This document shows, in pieces, positions 27,990 through 36,148 of a stretch of DNA of 64,000 nucleotides (position 1 is the first letter of the stretch; every line of letters starts with the position of its first letter). A program made the position numbers and the translations under genes. The notes below the pieces were generated by a model that made no database searches, was not told where the DNA came from, and saw only the letters and a list, made by a program, of their open reading frames with translations. The DNA is from Bacillota bacterium (GTDB taxonomy: Bacteria; Bacillota; Clostridia; Peptostreptococcales; Anaerovoracaceae): assembly GCA_017522185.1 (NCBI GenBank), contig JAFWZZ010000029.1, positions 124,001 to 188,000 on the forward strand. Direction: 5' to 3'.

Positions 27990-28841
27990 ATGAATCATTT
28001 GGAACAGGTTTTCTCCTGTTTTCCCCAGCAGATCCGGCAGCAGATCAGCACGCTGGATCCATTTACCAGACAGCATCTGCAGGAAATCCGGGTCTACAAG
28101 AACAGGGAAGTTCAGGTCTTTGCCGACAACAGGCGTATGCAGCTTAGCGGCGTCATCAAAGGCAGCGACATCAACAATATCCTCAACAATCTGATGAAGT
28201 TTTCTTATTACGCCTATGAGGAAGACCTGGCCAAAGGTTTCATTACCATCGACGGAGGTCATCGTGTCGGCATCTGCGGCAAAGCCGTCATGGAGAAGGG
28301 CAGGGTAACGCTGCTGCGGGAAATCAGTTCATTTAACATCCGTTATGCAAAGGAAATCATCGGCTGCAGCGACACGGTGATGCACCATGTCATTTCAACA
28401 GACAATGCAATACATAATGTAATCATCGTCTCTCCGCCCGGTTGCGGCAAGACCACGATGCTGCGCGACATCGCACGGAATCTCAGCCTGAAACACTACA
28501 AAGTTGCCATCTGCGACGAGCGTTCAGAGATTGCAGGTATGCACGATGGAATCTCCAGCTATCACTTCGGTCCCATGGTGGACGTCCTGGACGGCTGTCC
28601 CAAGGCGGAAGGCATGATGATGCTGATTCGCTGCATGTCGCCGGACGTCATCATTGCAGACGAAATCGGGAGGCCAGAAGACATGAAAGCTATTGAAACA
28701 TGCCGCCACGCCGGTGTTTCCATCATCACGACGGCTCATGGCTATTCCATGGAAGATATTGACGCTATCCATTTTGACAAGGTCATTTTCTTGCAGGACC
28801 GGCCCCATCCGGGCAGCGTCAGGGAGGTCATCGATGTATAA
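27990..28841 (+). CDS. spoIIIAA: Stage III sporulation protein AA (ATPase)
   Basis: Secretion-type ATPase on the mother-cell side of the SpoIIIA-SpoIIQ channel that links mother cell and forespore. The Walker A motif is SPPGCGKTTMLRD (about residues 148-160) and Walker B is DVIIADEIGR. The domain order fits VirB11/PilT-like ATPases. Start at ATG 27990 follows AGAAAGGA at 27973-27980 and gives 283 aa; the frame is open upstream to TTG 27960, which lies within the promoter -10. The 3' end overlaps spoIIIAB by 8 bp. Confidence 0.95.
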   Translation: MNHLEQVFSCFPQQIRQQISTLDPFTRQHLQEIRVYKNREVQVFADNRRMQLSGVIKGSDINNILNNLMKFSYYAYEEDLAKGFITIDGGHRVGICGKAVMEKGRVTLLREISSFNIRYAKEIIGCSDTVMHHVISTDNAIHNVIIVSPPGCGKTTMLRDIARNLSLKHYKVAICDERSEIAGMHDGISSYHFGPMVDVLDGCPKAEGMMMLIRCMSPDVIIADEIGRPEDMKAIETCRHAGVSIITTAHGYSMEDIDAIHFDKVIFLQDRPHPGSVREVIDV

Positions 28842-29349
28842 ATGTATCGCAATATTACTAATGTTTTCGTGCTGCTCCATCATCGGATTGTTTCAGTCCG
28901 GGCAGCTGATGAGACGAAAGAAACTATTGTTACAGTACAGGGACCTGCTCCAGAAACTGGACACGGAGATGGGGTATTTCAAAGAGCCACTGCCATTGAT
29001 TTTCCAAAGGCTCCAGACTGCGGATAATGAACCCGTGGATATTTTGCTGCGGCAGTGTCTTCTGCAAATGAGGGACAGTTCCGCGAGCATTTCAGAGCTA
29101 TGGGGCAAGGCTGTAGAATCTGCCTATGAGAATGAGCCGCTAAAAACAGACGATATCGCCGTCTTTTCTAAATGCGGCGCATTCCTCGGCCAAAGCGATT
29201 TTCAAAGCCAGAAAGGCCATTTTACGCTCCTGCAGGGGGAATTAGAGAAGCAGATCCGGGAAGCGGAGGAGAATATCAGAACAAAGGGCAGCCTGTACAG
29301 CAAAGCCGGCTTTTCCATCGGCGCCGTCATTGCCATCGCCTTACTATAA
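28834..29349 (+). CDS. spoIIIAB: Stage III sporulation protein AB
   Basis: 171 aa, the same size as the Bacillus protein. It resembles GspF-like inner membrane components: an N-terminal helix (CIAILLMFSCCSIIGLF), a helical cytoplasmic stretch and a C-terminal helix (AGFSIGAVIAIALL). The start ATG 28834 follows GGGAGG inside spoIIIAA. The longer open frame upstream is a shadow of spoIIIAA. Confidence 0.92.
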   Translation: MYKCIAILLMFSCCSIIGLFQSGQLMRRKKLLLQYRDLLQKLDTEMGYFKEPLPLIFQRLQTADNEPVDILLRQCLLQMRDSSASISELWGKAVESAYENEPLKTDDIAVFSKCGAFLGQSDFQSQKGHFTLLQGELEKQIREAEENIRTKGSLYSKAGFSIGAVIAIALL

Positions 29350-29371
29350 CGCTACACGAAGGAGAACATAT

Positions 29372-29566
29372 ATGGATGTAACCGTTATCTTCAAAATCGC
29401 CGCCATCGGCATCTGCGTGGCGCTTCTGAACCAGATTCTGATTAAGTCAGACAAAGAGGAAATCGCCATGATGACCACTTTGGCCGGCGTCATCATCGTC
29501 CTTGCCATCATCGTCAAGATGCTTGCACAGTTCTTTGATACCATCAAAGTCTTCATGGAGTTCTGA
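29372..29566 (+). CDS. spoIIIAC: Stage III sporulation protein AC
   Basis: 64-aa protein with two membrane helices (VTVIFKIAAIGICVALLNQIL and AMMTTLAGVIIVLAIIVKML), the standard SpoIIIAC form. ATG 29372 follows AAGGAG at 29359-29364. It lies one base before the spoIIIAD start, and the two proteins are presumed to form one membrane unit. Confidence 0.93.
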   Translation: MDVTVIFKIAAIGICVALLNQILIKSDKEEIAMMTTLAGVIIVLAIIVKMLAQFFDTIKVFMEF

Positions 29567-29567
29567 C

Positions 29568-29951
29568 ATGGAAGTGCTAAAAATCGCCGCCCTTGCGCTG
29601 TGTGCCGTCATCCTTATCGTACTGGTGAAGAACTACAAGCCGGAGCTGGGCACTCTGACTGCGTTGGCATGCAGCCTGCTGATTCTGTATTTTCTCGTCG
29701 ACAGCATCAAGTACGCCTTTGCTTATGTCGCCAGTCTGTACGACGGCCTGGAAGCGGGAAAGGCCTATTTCCCGGTCATCATCAAAGTCCTTGCTATCGC
29801 ATATATCACAGAATTTACGGCGCAGCTCTGTAAGGACGCAGGGGAGTCGTCCATCGCATCCAAGGTCGAACTGGGCGGCAAAATTATCATATTCTGCGTC
29901 GCAATTCCGGTCTTTAGATCTATATTCAGCCTGGTGGAGCAGCTGCTATGA
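29568..29951 (+). CDS. spoIIIAD: Stage III sporulation protein AD
   Basis: 127-aa membrane protein with about four helices, starting MEVLKIAALALCAVILIVLV, followed by KNYKPELGTLTALACSLLIL, as is typical for SpoIIIAD. The start ATG 29568 is one base after the spoIIIAC stop, so translation is coupled. The 3' end overlaps spoIIIAE by four bases (ATGA). Confidence 0.93.
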   Translation: MEVLKIAALALCAVILIVLVKNYKPELGTLTALACSLLILYFLVDSIKYAFAYVASLYDGLEAGKAYFPVIIKVLAIAYITEFTAQLCKDAGESSIASKVELGGKIIIFCVAIPVFRSIFSLVEQLL

Positions 29952-31030
29952 AGGAAACACTGAAGAAACAACTGGAAAACATCATAGATACGGAAAAGAC
30001 TACTGATCTTTCTGAATACGCATCCCATCTGACAGGCGGCATATCCGATTACTTTACCCTGGACGAGATTCTCCATGCCACACTGGAAGGAAAGAGCATT
30101 TTCGACCAGCCGCAGCTGATTGAGTCCCTGAAGGACCTGCTTTTGCTCGAAGTACGGAGTGCCATGGTCATCAGCGTCGAAATCCTGGGCATCTGTATCA
30201 TCGCAGGCCTGCTGAAGAACATGTCCGGCTCCTTTGCCAGCAAAGGCGTCAGCGACATCGCATCCTTTGTATGCATGATTTCCATCGTGGGCGTGACCAT
30301 CCTGCATTTTAATCAGGTGTACGACATGACTCTGGATGCCATGAAGACCATGACCTATACCATGGAAATCCTTCTGCCAGTCATGATAGGTATCCTAATC
30401 GCCATGGGGCAGGTGACCACAGGCACGATTATGAGTCCGCTTCTGCTCACCGTTGTCACTGCATTTCACCATATCATTAAAAACATCATACTTCCTGCCG
30501 TTTTTTTCTCTGCAGTGTTTACTCTGCTGAATTGTATAACAGAAAAGGATTATGTTAACCAGCTGGCGAAAATTATACGGAAGGCGGCTCTCTACGGGAC
30601 AGGGCTTCTGGTCACACTGATGACAGGCATCATCAACATCCAGGGACTGATTACCAAGACCTCCGATGGCCTGATCATCAACACCGCAAAGTATTCCATC
30701 GACGCATTTATTCCCATCGTAGGCGGATTTACAGCGGACACCGTGGAACTCTTTCTGACCTGTATGAGATCCATCAAAAATATCGTTGGTCTTTTCGGTA
30801 TCTTCCTGATCCTGACCCTGATTCTTGTGCCTGTACTGAAGCTTCTTGTCATAGCGGCCATCTACAAGCTCACCGCCTGCCTGACTGAGCCTGTGGCAGG
30901 CAGAAAGACGGCGGAAGGCATCAGCGATATCGGCAGCGTGTTGATTACACTTACGGCGATTTTGTTCTTTTCCTCCCTGTTGTTTATTCTGTTTATCACA
31001 TCCATCATGAAACTGGGAGGCAGCCTATGA
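29948..31030 (+). CDS. spoIIIAE: Stage III sporulation protein AE
   Basis: 360-aa polytopic protein, the largest membrane part of the SpoIIIA complex. About 70 soluble N-terminal residues precede roughly eight helices, with the conserved-looking MTYTMEILLPVMIGILIAMG and KYSIDAFIPIVGGFTADTVE segments. Many SpoIIIAE proteins begin with a signal peptide; none is evident here, so the N-terminus may stay in the cytoplasm. It overlaps both neighbours by four bases. Confidence 0.92.
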   Translation: MKETLKKQLENIIDTEKTTDLSEYASHLTGGISDYFTLDEILHATLEGKSIFDQPQLIESLKDLLLLEVRSAMVISVEILGICIIAGLLKNMSGSFASKGVSDIASFVCMISIVGVTILHFNQVYDMTLDAMKTMTYTMEILLPVMIGILIAMGQVTTGTIMSPLLLTVVTAFHHIIKNIILPAVFFSAVFTLLNCITEKDYVNQLAKIIRKAALYGTGLLVTLMTGIINIQGLITKTSDGLIINTAKYSIDAFIPIVGGFTADTVELFLTCMRSIKNIVGLFGIFLILTLILVPVLKLLVIAAIYKLTACLTEPVAGRKTAEGISDIGSVLITLTAILFFSSLLFILFITSIMKLGGSL

Positions 31031-31194
31031 ACGAGATTACAACATGGGTACGGGAAGTTTTCATTATCATTTTGTCCATCACGTTTCTGGAAATTCTTTT
31101 GCCGGAAGGATCCATGAAGAAATACGTCAAATTCATATACAGTATCGTCATCATGGCTGTCATATTGAGTCCCATTTTACATACATTGGAGTGA
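31027..31194 (+). CDS. spoIIIAF: Short stage III sporulation protein AF (N-terminal membrane part only)
   Basis: A 55-codon gene between spoIIIAE and spoIIIAG. The product has two membrane helices separated by LLPEGSMKKYVKF, which matches the N-terminal region of SpoIIIAF (Bacillus has LLPSSSMQKYAK, recalled from memory). The roughly 150-residue soluble C-terminal domain of longer homologues is absent. The ATG overlaps the spoIIIAE stop by four bases, and the TGA is followed six bases later by spoIIIAG. No frameshifted remainder is seen in the following DNA, so this looks like a compact natural form rather than a broken gene. Confidence 0.85.
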   Translation: MNEITTWVREVFIIILSITFLEILLPEGSMKKYVKFIYSIVIMAVILSPILHTLE

Positions 31195-31200
31195 AAGACT

Positions 31201-31572
31201 ATGTTAGAGCATATCAGATTATCAAAAGAATCCGTGACCAGGCTGGTGGTCGTGCTAATCGTTTCGGCCGTCGTTTTTCTGTCCCTCAGCATACTGACTG
31301 ATTCCGACGACGGACGGGGCATCATATCCGATAACAACGGTGCAAGCGAATCGGCCCTTTGCAGCATTCTTTCGGAGATCAAAGGTGCGGGCGCTGTCAA
31401 CGTCCTGGTGGAATACGGGGAAGAAGGGAAAGCCTGTGGCGTCATCGTCACGGCCGAAGGGGCAGATGATCCCGTGGTAAAAAACGATATCGTCAAAGGG
31501 GTATCCACGCTGTACGGCATACCTGCATCCAGCGTCATGGTATTCGAAAAGAAGGGAGAACAGAAAGAATGA
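31201..31572 (+). CDS. spoIIIAG: Stage III sporulation protein AG (compact form)
   Basis: 123 aa, against about 230 in Bacillus. One membrane helix (LVVVLIVSAVVFLSLSIL, about 16-33) is followed by a short linker and a ring-building-motif-like domain (SALCSILSEIKGAGAVNVLV, GVIVTAEGADDPVVKNDIVK, LYGIPASSVMVF). This domain forms the oligomeric ring spanning the space between the two membranes. The insertion that forms the wider beta-ring in Bacillus SpoIIIAG seems to be missing. It overlaps spoIIIAH by four bases. Confidence 0.9.
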   Translation: MLEHIRLSKESVTRLVVVLIVSAVVFLSLSILTDSDDGRGIISDNNGASESALCSILSEIKGAGAVNVLVEYGEEGKACGVIVTAEGADDPVVKNDIVKGVSTLYGIPASSVMVFEKKGEQKE

Positions 31573-32111
31573 GAAGAAAATTTCATTTTGATATAAAGGG
31601 GTTTTTGAATAAGAAGGAGAATCTGGCGCTGCTTACCATGGCAGTCGTTCTATGTGCAGGTCTGGTGCTGACCAACGTAAAAAACCAGATTCCTCTTCAC
31701 GACGGCGATGTTCTCGTAGACAGCAAAGCCGTGACTGAAGAAACTGCATCCGAAGGTTTGACCGAGGCATCCACCCTGGAACAGAAACGTGCCAATCTGG
31801 ATCTGGAGCGGAACCAGCTGATTGCAGCCTTTGATGAGACCATCAAAAACTCCGCCAGCGATGCAGAAAAGAAGAATGCCATCAAACAGAAGGAGCAGCT
31901 TGCCGGATACATGGAGCAGGAAGTCGCCGTCGAAGGCATTTTGAGCACCAAGAATCTGCCAGACTGTCTGGTCATCATCACAGACAGCACCGTAACGGTC
32001 ACCGTTGACGAACAGGATCTGAAACAGAATATGGTTACGAAAATCTGTAGCGTCGTTATGACAGAGACTGGCCGGTCTGCTGACAAAATCATCATCCAGA
32101 GTCTTTATTAA
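31569..32111 (+). CDS. spoIIIAH: Stage III sporulation protein AH
   Basis: 180-aa mother-cell protein with one helix (NLALLTMAVVLCAGLVLTNV) and an extracellular ring-building domain. In other spore formers it binds forespore SpoIIQ to connect the two membranes. The region EQKRANLDLERNQLIAAFDE and the C-terminal domain (TVTVTVDEQDLKQNMVTKIC) are typical. It is the last spoIIIA gene; no terminator is seen before the next promoter four bases later. Confidence 0.92.
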   Translation: MRRKFHFDIKGFLNKKENLALLTMAVVLCAGLVLTNVKNQIPLHDGDVLVDSKAVTEETASEGLTEASTLEQKRANLDLERNQLIAAFDETIKNSASDAEKKNAIKQKEQLAGYMEQEVAVEGILSTKNLPDCLVIITDSTVTVTVDEQDLKQNMVTKICSVVMTETGRSADKIIIQSLY

Positions 32112-32114
32112 AAG

Positions 32115-32143
32115 TTGCGCATCATCCCGGATAATGGTATAAT
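32115..32143 (+). promoter_or_regulatory. Sigma-A promoter for the yqhY-nusB-xseAB operon
   Basis: TTGCGC (32115-32120), 17 bp, TATAAT (32138-32143) with an extended TG at 32135-32136. It is immediately after the spoIIIAH stop and 27 bp before the Asp23-family start, so these housekeeping genes do not depend on sporulation transcription. Confidence 0.85.
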
Positions 32144-32169
32144 ACTTCTGTTAGAAAGGATGGCGTATC

Positions 32170-32532
32170 ATGAGTCAAGAACAACTGGGAACGATTAAGA
32201 TTTCCGACGAAACCATTACCGCTTACGCTGCCGGTGTTACATTGGCAATAGACGGTGTACACGAGTTGACCGGCGGCCTGACAGACAGTATTTCCAAGAA
32301 CATTCTGGGCAAAGAATCCAGTGGAAAAGGTGTCAGATTGACACGTAGCGAAGAAGGTCTGATCCTGGATATTTACATCATCGTAGAATACAAGGTGAAG
32401 ATTCCACAGCTGGCCTGGGAAATTCAGGGCACGGTAAAACGTGAAGTTGAAACAAAAACAGACTTAACAGTTTTAGAAGTAAATATACATGTACAGGGCG
32501 TGAATCTGCCCGGAGAGGAAGACGTAAGATAA
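32170..32532 (+). CDS. Asp23/Gls24 family protein (YqhY-like)
   Basis: 120-aa envelope-stress-type protein of the Asp23/Gls24 family. The pattern GTIKISDETITAYAAGVTLAIDGVHEL, the K-V-R-L-T core and VNIHVQGV are typical, with a linked VEYKVKIPQLAWEIQ segment. In Bacillus the gene is yqhY, next to accBC and nusB, and is thought to influence lipid synthesis; accB and accC are absent here. The stop codon directly abuts the nusB ATG. Confidence 0.88.
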   Translation: MSQEQLGTIKISDETITAYAAGVTLAIDGVHELTGGLTDSISKNILGKESSGKGVRLTRSEEGLILDIYIIVEYKVKIPQLAWEIQGTVKREVETKTDLTVLEVNIHVQGVNLPGEEDVR

Positions 32533-32946
32533 ATGACAAGAAAAGATGCAAGAGAACTGATGATGCAGGTGTTTTTCCAGATGGAAGCCTGCAATGACTT
32601 CGACGTAAACAACAGAGAGACTTATCTGAGCCAGGATGTAGTTCGCAGCCAGAGAGACTACTGCAACGAACTGTTCTCCTTACTGTGTAACAAGAAGGAC
32701 GAAATCGATGAAATGTTAGAGACATACAGCAAAGGCTGGAAGTTGAGCCGTATGCCTAAAACAGATGTGGCCGTACTGAGAGTATCCGTTTGTGAAATGG
32801 TATACCTGAATCTGCCTGCAGCTGTGTCCATCAACGAAGCAGTTGATCTGGCAAAATTATACGGAACAGATGATTCCGCAAAGTACGTCAATGCAATTTT
32901 AGGCAAGGTTGCAGCAAACTGCACCAAAAAGAATGAAGAAGCATAA
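32533..32946 (+). CDS. nusB: Transcription antitermination protein NusB
   Basis: 137-aa all-helical RNA-binding protein that acts with NusE (S10) at boxA in rRNA antitermination. Family marks are ARELMMQVFFQMEA, LSRMPKTDVAVLRVSVCEM and INEAVDLAKLYGTDDSAKYVNAILGKV. It begins right after the upstream stop and overlaps the TsaD-like gene by 14 bp. Confidence 0.95.
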   Translation: MTRKDARELMMQVFFQMEACNDFDVNNRETYLSQDVVRSQRDYCNELFSLLCNKKDEIDEMLETYSKGWKLSRMPKTDVAVLRVSVCEMVYLNLPAAVSINEAVDLAKLYGTDDSAKYVNAILGKVAANCTKKNEEA

Positions 32947-33889
32947 TACACTGATACTGGGTATCGACACCAGCAATTACAAGACTTCCGTGGCTGTAAC
33001 GGACAGGGAAGGACAGATTATCTGTAATTATCAGGAATTTCTAGAGGTAAAAAAGGGCGAAAGAGGGTTAAGGCAATCTAACGCTCTTTTTCAGCATATA
33101 ATGAAGCTGCCGGAACTCATAGAGGACGCCATGTCCTGCATCAATCCGGACGATATCGCAGGGATAGCGGTTTCCACAAGACCGAGACCTGTAGAAGGTT
33201 CCTATATGCCGGTCTTCAACGCAGGACTGTCAACTGCAAGAACCCTGGGAGCGGCCCTGCAGGTTCCGGTGATGTGTTTTTCCCATCAGGAAGGGCATAT
33301 CGAGGCAGTCAAGCATTATTCTGAAATGAGGGATGAGAACAAACTGATCTGCTTTCACTTTTCCGGCGGCACTTCAGAAGCCCTGCTGGTAGAAGAAGGG
33401 GAAGACGGCATGACCATCGACATCATCGGCGGCAGCAAGGACCTTGCCTTCGGACAGGTTCTGGACAGATTGGGCGTTGCCCTTGGCATGTCATTCCCAA
33501 GCGGACAGGAGATGGACGACATCGCCTGCAGAACCCGGCTGGACAAGCCTAACATTCTGCCTAAAATCAAATGCCAGGACGGATATATCAACCTATCCGG
33601 CATCGAAACTAAATGCCAGCGTTCCATCGGCACGGTCAGTGATGAACAGCTCATTACTATGACTTTCCAGCGTCTCGCAGAATCTATCGAAACCATGTGC
33701 AGACAGCTGGCTGACAAGTATGGAATCAGGAAATTCCTCTTCGCAGGAGGGGTTTCATCCAGTCAATATATCAGAGTTTACCTGCAGAAGAGCCTGAAAG
33801 ATTTCGAAATCTGCTTCGGCGACCCTGCGTTAAGCACAGACAATGCAGTAGGCATTGCATTTCTCGGAGGAAAGCACCTATGGCCCTGA
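32933..33889 (+). CDS. TsaD/Kae1-like paralogue
   Basis: 318-aa ASKHA-fold protein related to TsaD, which makes t6A in tRNA. The metal motif HQEGH (residues 118-122) matches HxEGH, and the phosphate loops (ILGIDTSNYKTSVAV, FSGGTSEALL, FAGGVSSSQY, LSTDNAVGIAFLGG) are present. The N-terminus differs from canonical TsaD (GIETSCDETA), and EIASR is missing, so I read it as the clostridial paralogue of unknown role rather than TsaD itself. It sits where Bacillus has folD, between nusB and xseA. Start ATG 32933 lies inside nusB; the ribosome site is weak. Confidence 0.75.
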   Translation: MKKHNTLILGIDTSNYKTSVAVTDREGQIICNYQEFLEVKKGERGLRQSNALFQHIMKLPELIEDAMSCINPDDIAGIAVSTRPRPVEGSYMPVFNAGLSTARTLGAALQVPVMCFSHQEGHIEAVKHYSEMRDENKLICFHFSGGTSEALLVEEGEDGMTIDIIGGSKDLAFGQVLDRLGVALGMSFPSGQEMDDIACRTRLDKPNILPKIKCQDGYINLSGIETKCQRSIGTVSDEQLITMTFQRLAESIETMCRQLADKYGIRKFLFAGGVSSSQYIRVYLQKSLKDFEICFGDPALSTDNAVGIAFLGGKHLWP

Positions 33890-35040
33890 AGCCGATAACC
33901 GTATCACAACTGAATGATTATATCAGCAGGGTGCTGGGCACGGACCCTTTACTGGGCGCCGTGGTTGTAAAAGGCGAGATTTTCAGCCTGAAATACCATT
34001 CCAGCGGTCACGTGTATTTTTCCATCATGGACACAAACAGCAAGGTCAGCTGTTTCCTGCCTCGGGAATACGCACAGACGCTGCAGTTTCCATTATCTGA
34101 CGGACAGGAAGTGGTTTTGACCGGTGCCATCAATGTGTATAAGAAGAACGGAACCTATTCTCTCTATGTGCGTCACATAGAAGTAGAGGGAGAAGGGGAT
34201 CTGGCCGTTGCATTTGAGCAGATGAAGGCTAAACTACAGAAAGAAGGCCTCTTTGATCCTGCTCACAAGAAACCGATTCCCCAGTTTCCAAAGAAAATCG
34301 GCGTGATTACATCAAAGACGGGCGCGGCAGTTCGGGACATCCTCAAAATCCTCCAAACGAGAAATCACATGGTGGATGTTGTAATCTTCCCGGTACTGGT
34401 GCAAGGCGACGCTGCTGCGGCAGACATCGCAGGAATGATCGACTATGTGGATGCACATTTTGATGATATCGATACGCTGATTGTCGGAAGAGGCGGCGGC
34501 AGCGCAGACGATCTCTGGGCATTTAACGAAGAAATCGTGGCCCGCAGCATATACCGATGCAGTATTCCGGTGATTTCCGCTGTAGGGCATGAAATAGACT
34601 TTACCATTTCTGATTTTGTTGCTGACAAGCGGGCGGAAACACCGACGGCGGCGGCACAGCTGGCAGTTCCGGACACCAGGGAGCTGGCAGAAAGATTAAA
34701 AGAGATGAAAGATTACCTGTATGTGCAGCTTTCCAATAAGCTGATGTACCACAGGCTGTATGTGGACAATCTTGTTTCCGACATGAGACAGCAGCTTGAG
34801 CATAAGATACAGGAACGCAGACACAGCATAGAAAACCTGAAGATAGTGCTTGAGGAAAACAATCCGCTAAAGATTCTTGACAGCGGATATGCGGTGATGA
34901 CCGATGATGACGGTCAGCTCATGCGGAGCATCAGTCAGTTACAACAGGGCGGTCACTACCGTGTACGGTTAAAAGACGGATACGCCAGAGTTCTGGCAGA
35001 AGAGATAGGAAGTGAAATACATGGACAAGATGAAGTTTGA
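33880..35040 (+). CDS. xseA: Exodeoxyribonuclease VII large subunit
   Basis: 386-aa catalytic subunit of exonuclease VII, which degrades single-stranded DNA from both ends. An N-terminal OB domain (VSQLNDYISRVLGTDPLL, KGEIFSLKYHSSGHVYFSI) precedes the nuclease domain with GRGGGSADDLWAFNEE and the helical C-terminal part. It overlaps the upstream gene by 10 bp and xseB by 20 bp. The protein is at the short end of the XseA range, with a shorter coiled-coil region. Confidence 0.94.
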   Translation: MALKPITVSQLNDYISRVLGTDPLLGAVVVKGEIFSLKYHSSGHVYFSIMDTNSKVSCFLPREYAQTLQFPLSDGQEVVLTGAINVYKKNGTYSLYVRHIEVEGEGDLAVAFEQMKAKLQKEGLFDPAHKKPIPQFPKKIGVITSKTGAAVRDILKILQTRNHMVDVVIFPVLVQGDAAAADIAGMIDYVDAHFDDIDTLIVGRGGGSADDLWAFNEEIVARSIYRCSIPVISAVGHEIDFTISDFVADKRAETPTAAAQLAVPDTRELAERLKEMKDYLYVQLSNKLMYHRLYVDNLVSDMRQQLEHKIQERRHSIENLKIVLEENNPLKILDSGYAVMTDDDGQLMRSISQLQQGGHYRVRLKDGYARVLAEEIGSEIHGQDEV

Positions 35041-35209
35041 AGACGCTTTGGACAAGCTGGCAGAAATGTCTGACCGAATCAAAGGACAGGATACCAGCCT
35101 GGAAGAAGCTATCGCATGTTACACAAAGGGCATGGAGTATTATCAGATTTGTCATGAAATATTAGAAAACGCAAAACAGACCATTGAAACCTTTGAAGGC
35201 GAGGTGTAA
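35021..35209 (+). CDS. xseB: Exodeoxyribonuclease VII small subunit
   Basis: 62-aa small subunit that binds the coiled coil of XseA. The pattern FEDALDKLAEMSDRIKGQD, TSLEEAIACYTKGMEY is standard. Start ATG 35021 follows ATAGGA; a GTG at 35012 and ATG at 35030 are alternatives. It lies inside the 3' end of xseA and three bases before ispA. Confidence 0.92.
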   Translation: MDKMKFEDALDKLAEMSDRIKGQDTSLEEAIACYTKGMEYYQICHEILENAKQTIETFEGEV

Positions 35210-35212
35210 ACC

Positions 35213-36109
35213 ATGATGAAAGAGAATTTTGATGAATATGTAGAACTGGTCAACGAGTATCTTGTTGACTATCTTCCAAGAATCGATTCGAAAAGCAGCA
35301 CATTATATGACGCGATGAAGTATTCCCTGACCGCAGGCGGCAAGCGTCTGCGAAGCGTTCTGCTGCTTGCATCCTGTGAGTTCGCAGGCGGCAAGGCACA
35401 GACCGCACTTCCATATGCATGTGCGATGGAGTACATCCATACTTATTCTTTGATTCATGACGATTTACCTTGCATGGACAACGACGACCTTCGCAGAGGC
35501 AGACCGACCAATCACATCGTTTATGGCGAAGGTATGGCTACACTGGCAGGAGACGGGCTGCTGAACTCCGCCTTCGAAGTGATGAACAAAGATATGCTGC
35601 TTTATCTGGATAATCTGGACGAGCTGAAGAAGCGCATCAACGCATCCTACACCATCTCAAAAGGTGCCGGTGTCCGCGGTATGGTAGCCGGTCAGGTTTC
35701 CGACATCGAAGCAGAGAACAAACCTTGTTCCAACGAAATGCTGGAATATATCCATCTGAACAAAACCGGAGCGCTGATTACAGCCGCAATCCGTGCAGGC
35801 CTGTACCTGGGCGGCGCCGATGATGAGATGATGGCAGACATGACAGAATACGCAGAAAATCTGGGTTTAGCCTATCAGATTGCAGACGATATCCTGGATG
35901 TCATCGGCTCTGAAGAAGAATTGGGCAAGAAAACCGGCGCAGACCAGCTGATGGAGAAAACGACTTATGTTACATTGAATGGTCTGGAGGCATCCAAGGC
36001 AAAGCTGCATGAGCTGACACAAAACGCGGTCGACGCCATTGCAGACTATTACGACAACGCTGAGTTTTTCAGAGACCTGGTGCTCATGTTAGAGACAAGA
36101 ACAAAATAA
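35213..36109 (+). CDS. ispA: Polyprenyl (farnesyl/geranyl) diphosphate synthase
   Basis: 298-aa trans-prenyltransferase that condenses isopentenyl and allylic diphosphates. The first aspartate-rich motif is HDDLPCMDNDDLRRGRPTNH and the second is YQIADDILDV; GKRLRSVLL and GQVSDIEAE are also present. The spacing of the aromatic residues before the first motif (YIHTYSLIHDD) fits a short-chain farnesyl diphosphate synthase. It lies beside dxs, the first enzyme of the same isoprenoid route. Confidence 0.94.
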   Translation: MMKENFDEYVELVNEYLVDYLPRIDSKSSTLYDAMKYSLTAGGKRLRSVLLLASCEFAGGKAQTALPYACAMEYIHTYSLIHDDLPCMDNDDLRRGRPTNHIVYGEGMATLAGDGLLNSAFEVMNKDMLLYLDNLDELKKRINASYTISKGAGVRGMVAGQVSDIEAENKPCSNEMLEYIHLNKTGALITAAIRAGLYLGGADDEMMADMTEYAENLGLAYQIADDILDVIGSEEELGKKTGADQLMEKTTYVTLNGLEASKAKLHELTQNAVDAIADYYDNAEFFRDLVLMLETRTK

Positions 36110-36148
36110 ATCAAAGAAAACAGACACATTAGAAAAGGAGCAGTTTAT

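Noticed and set aside
31027-31194. Frameshifted or broken spoIIIAF
   Set aside because: The reading frame has tight four-base and six-base junctions with its neighbours, and no leftover spoIIIAF-like coding sequence follows the stop codon.
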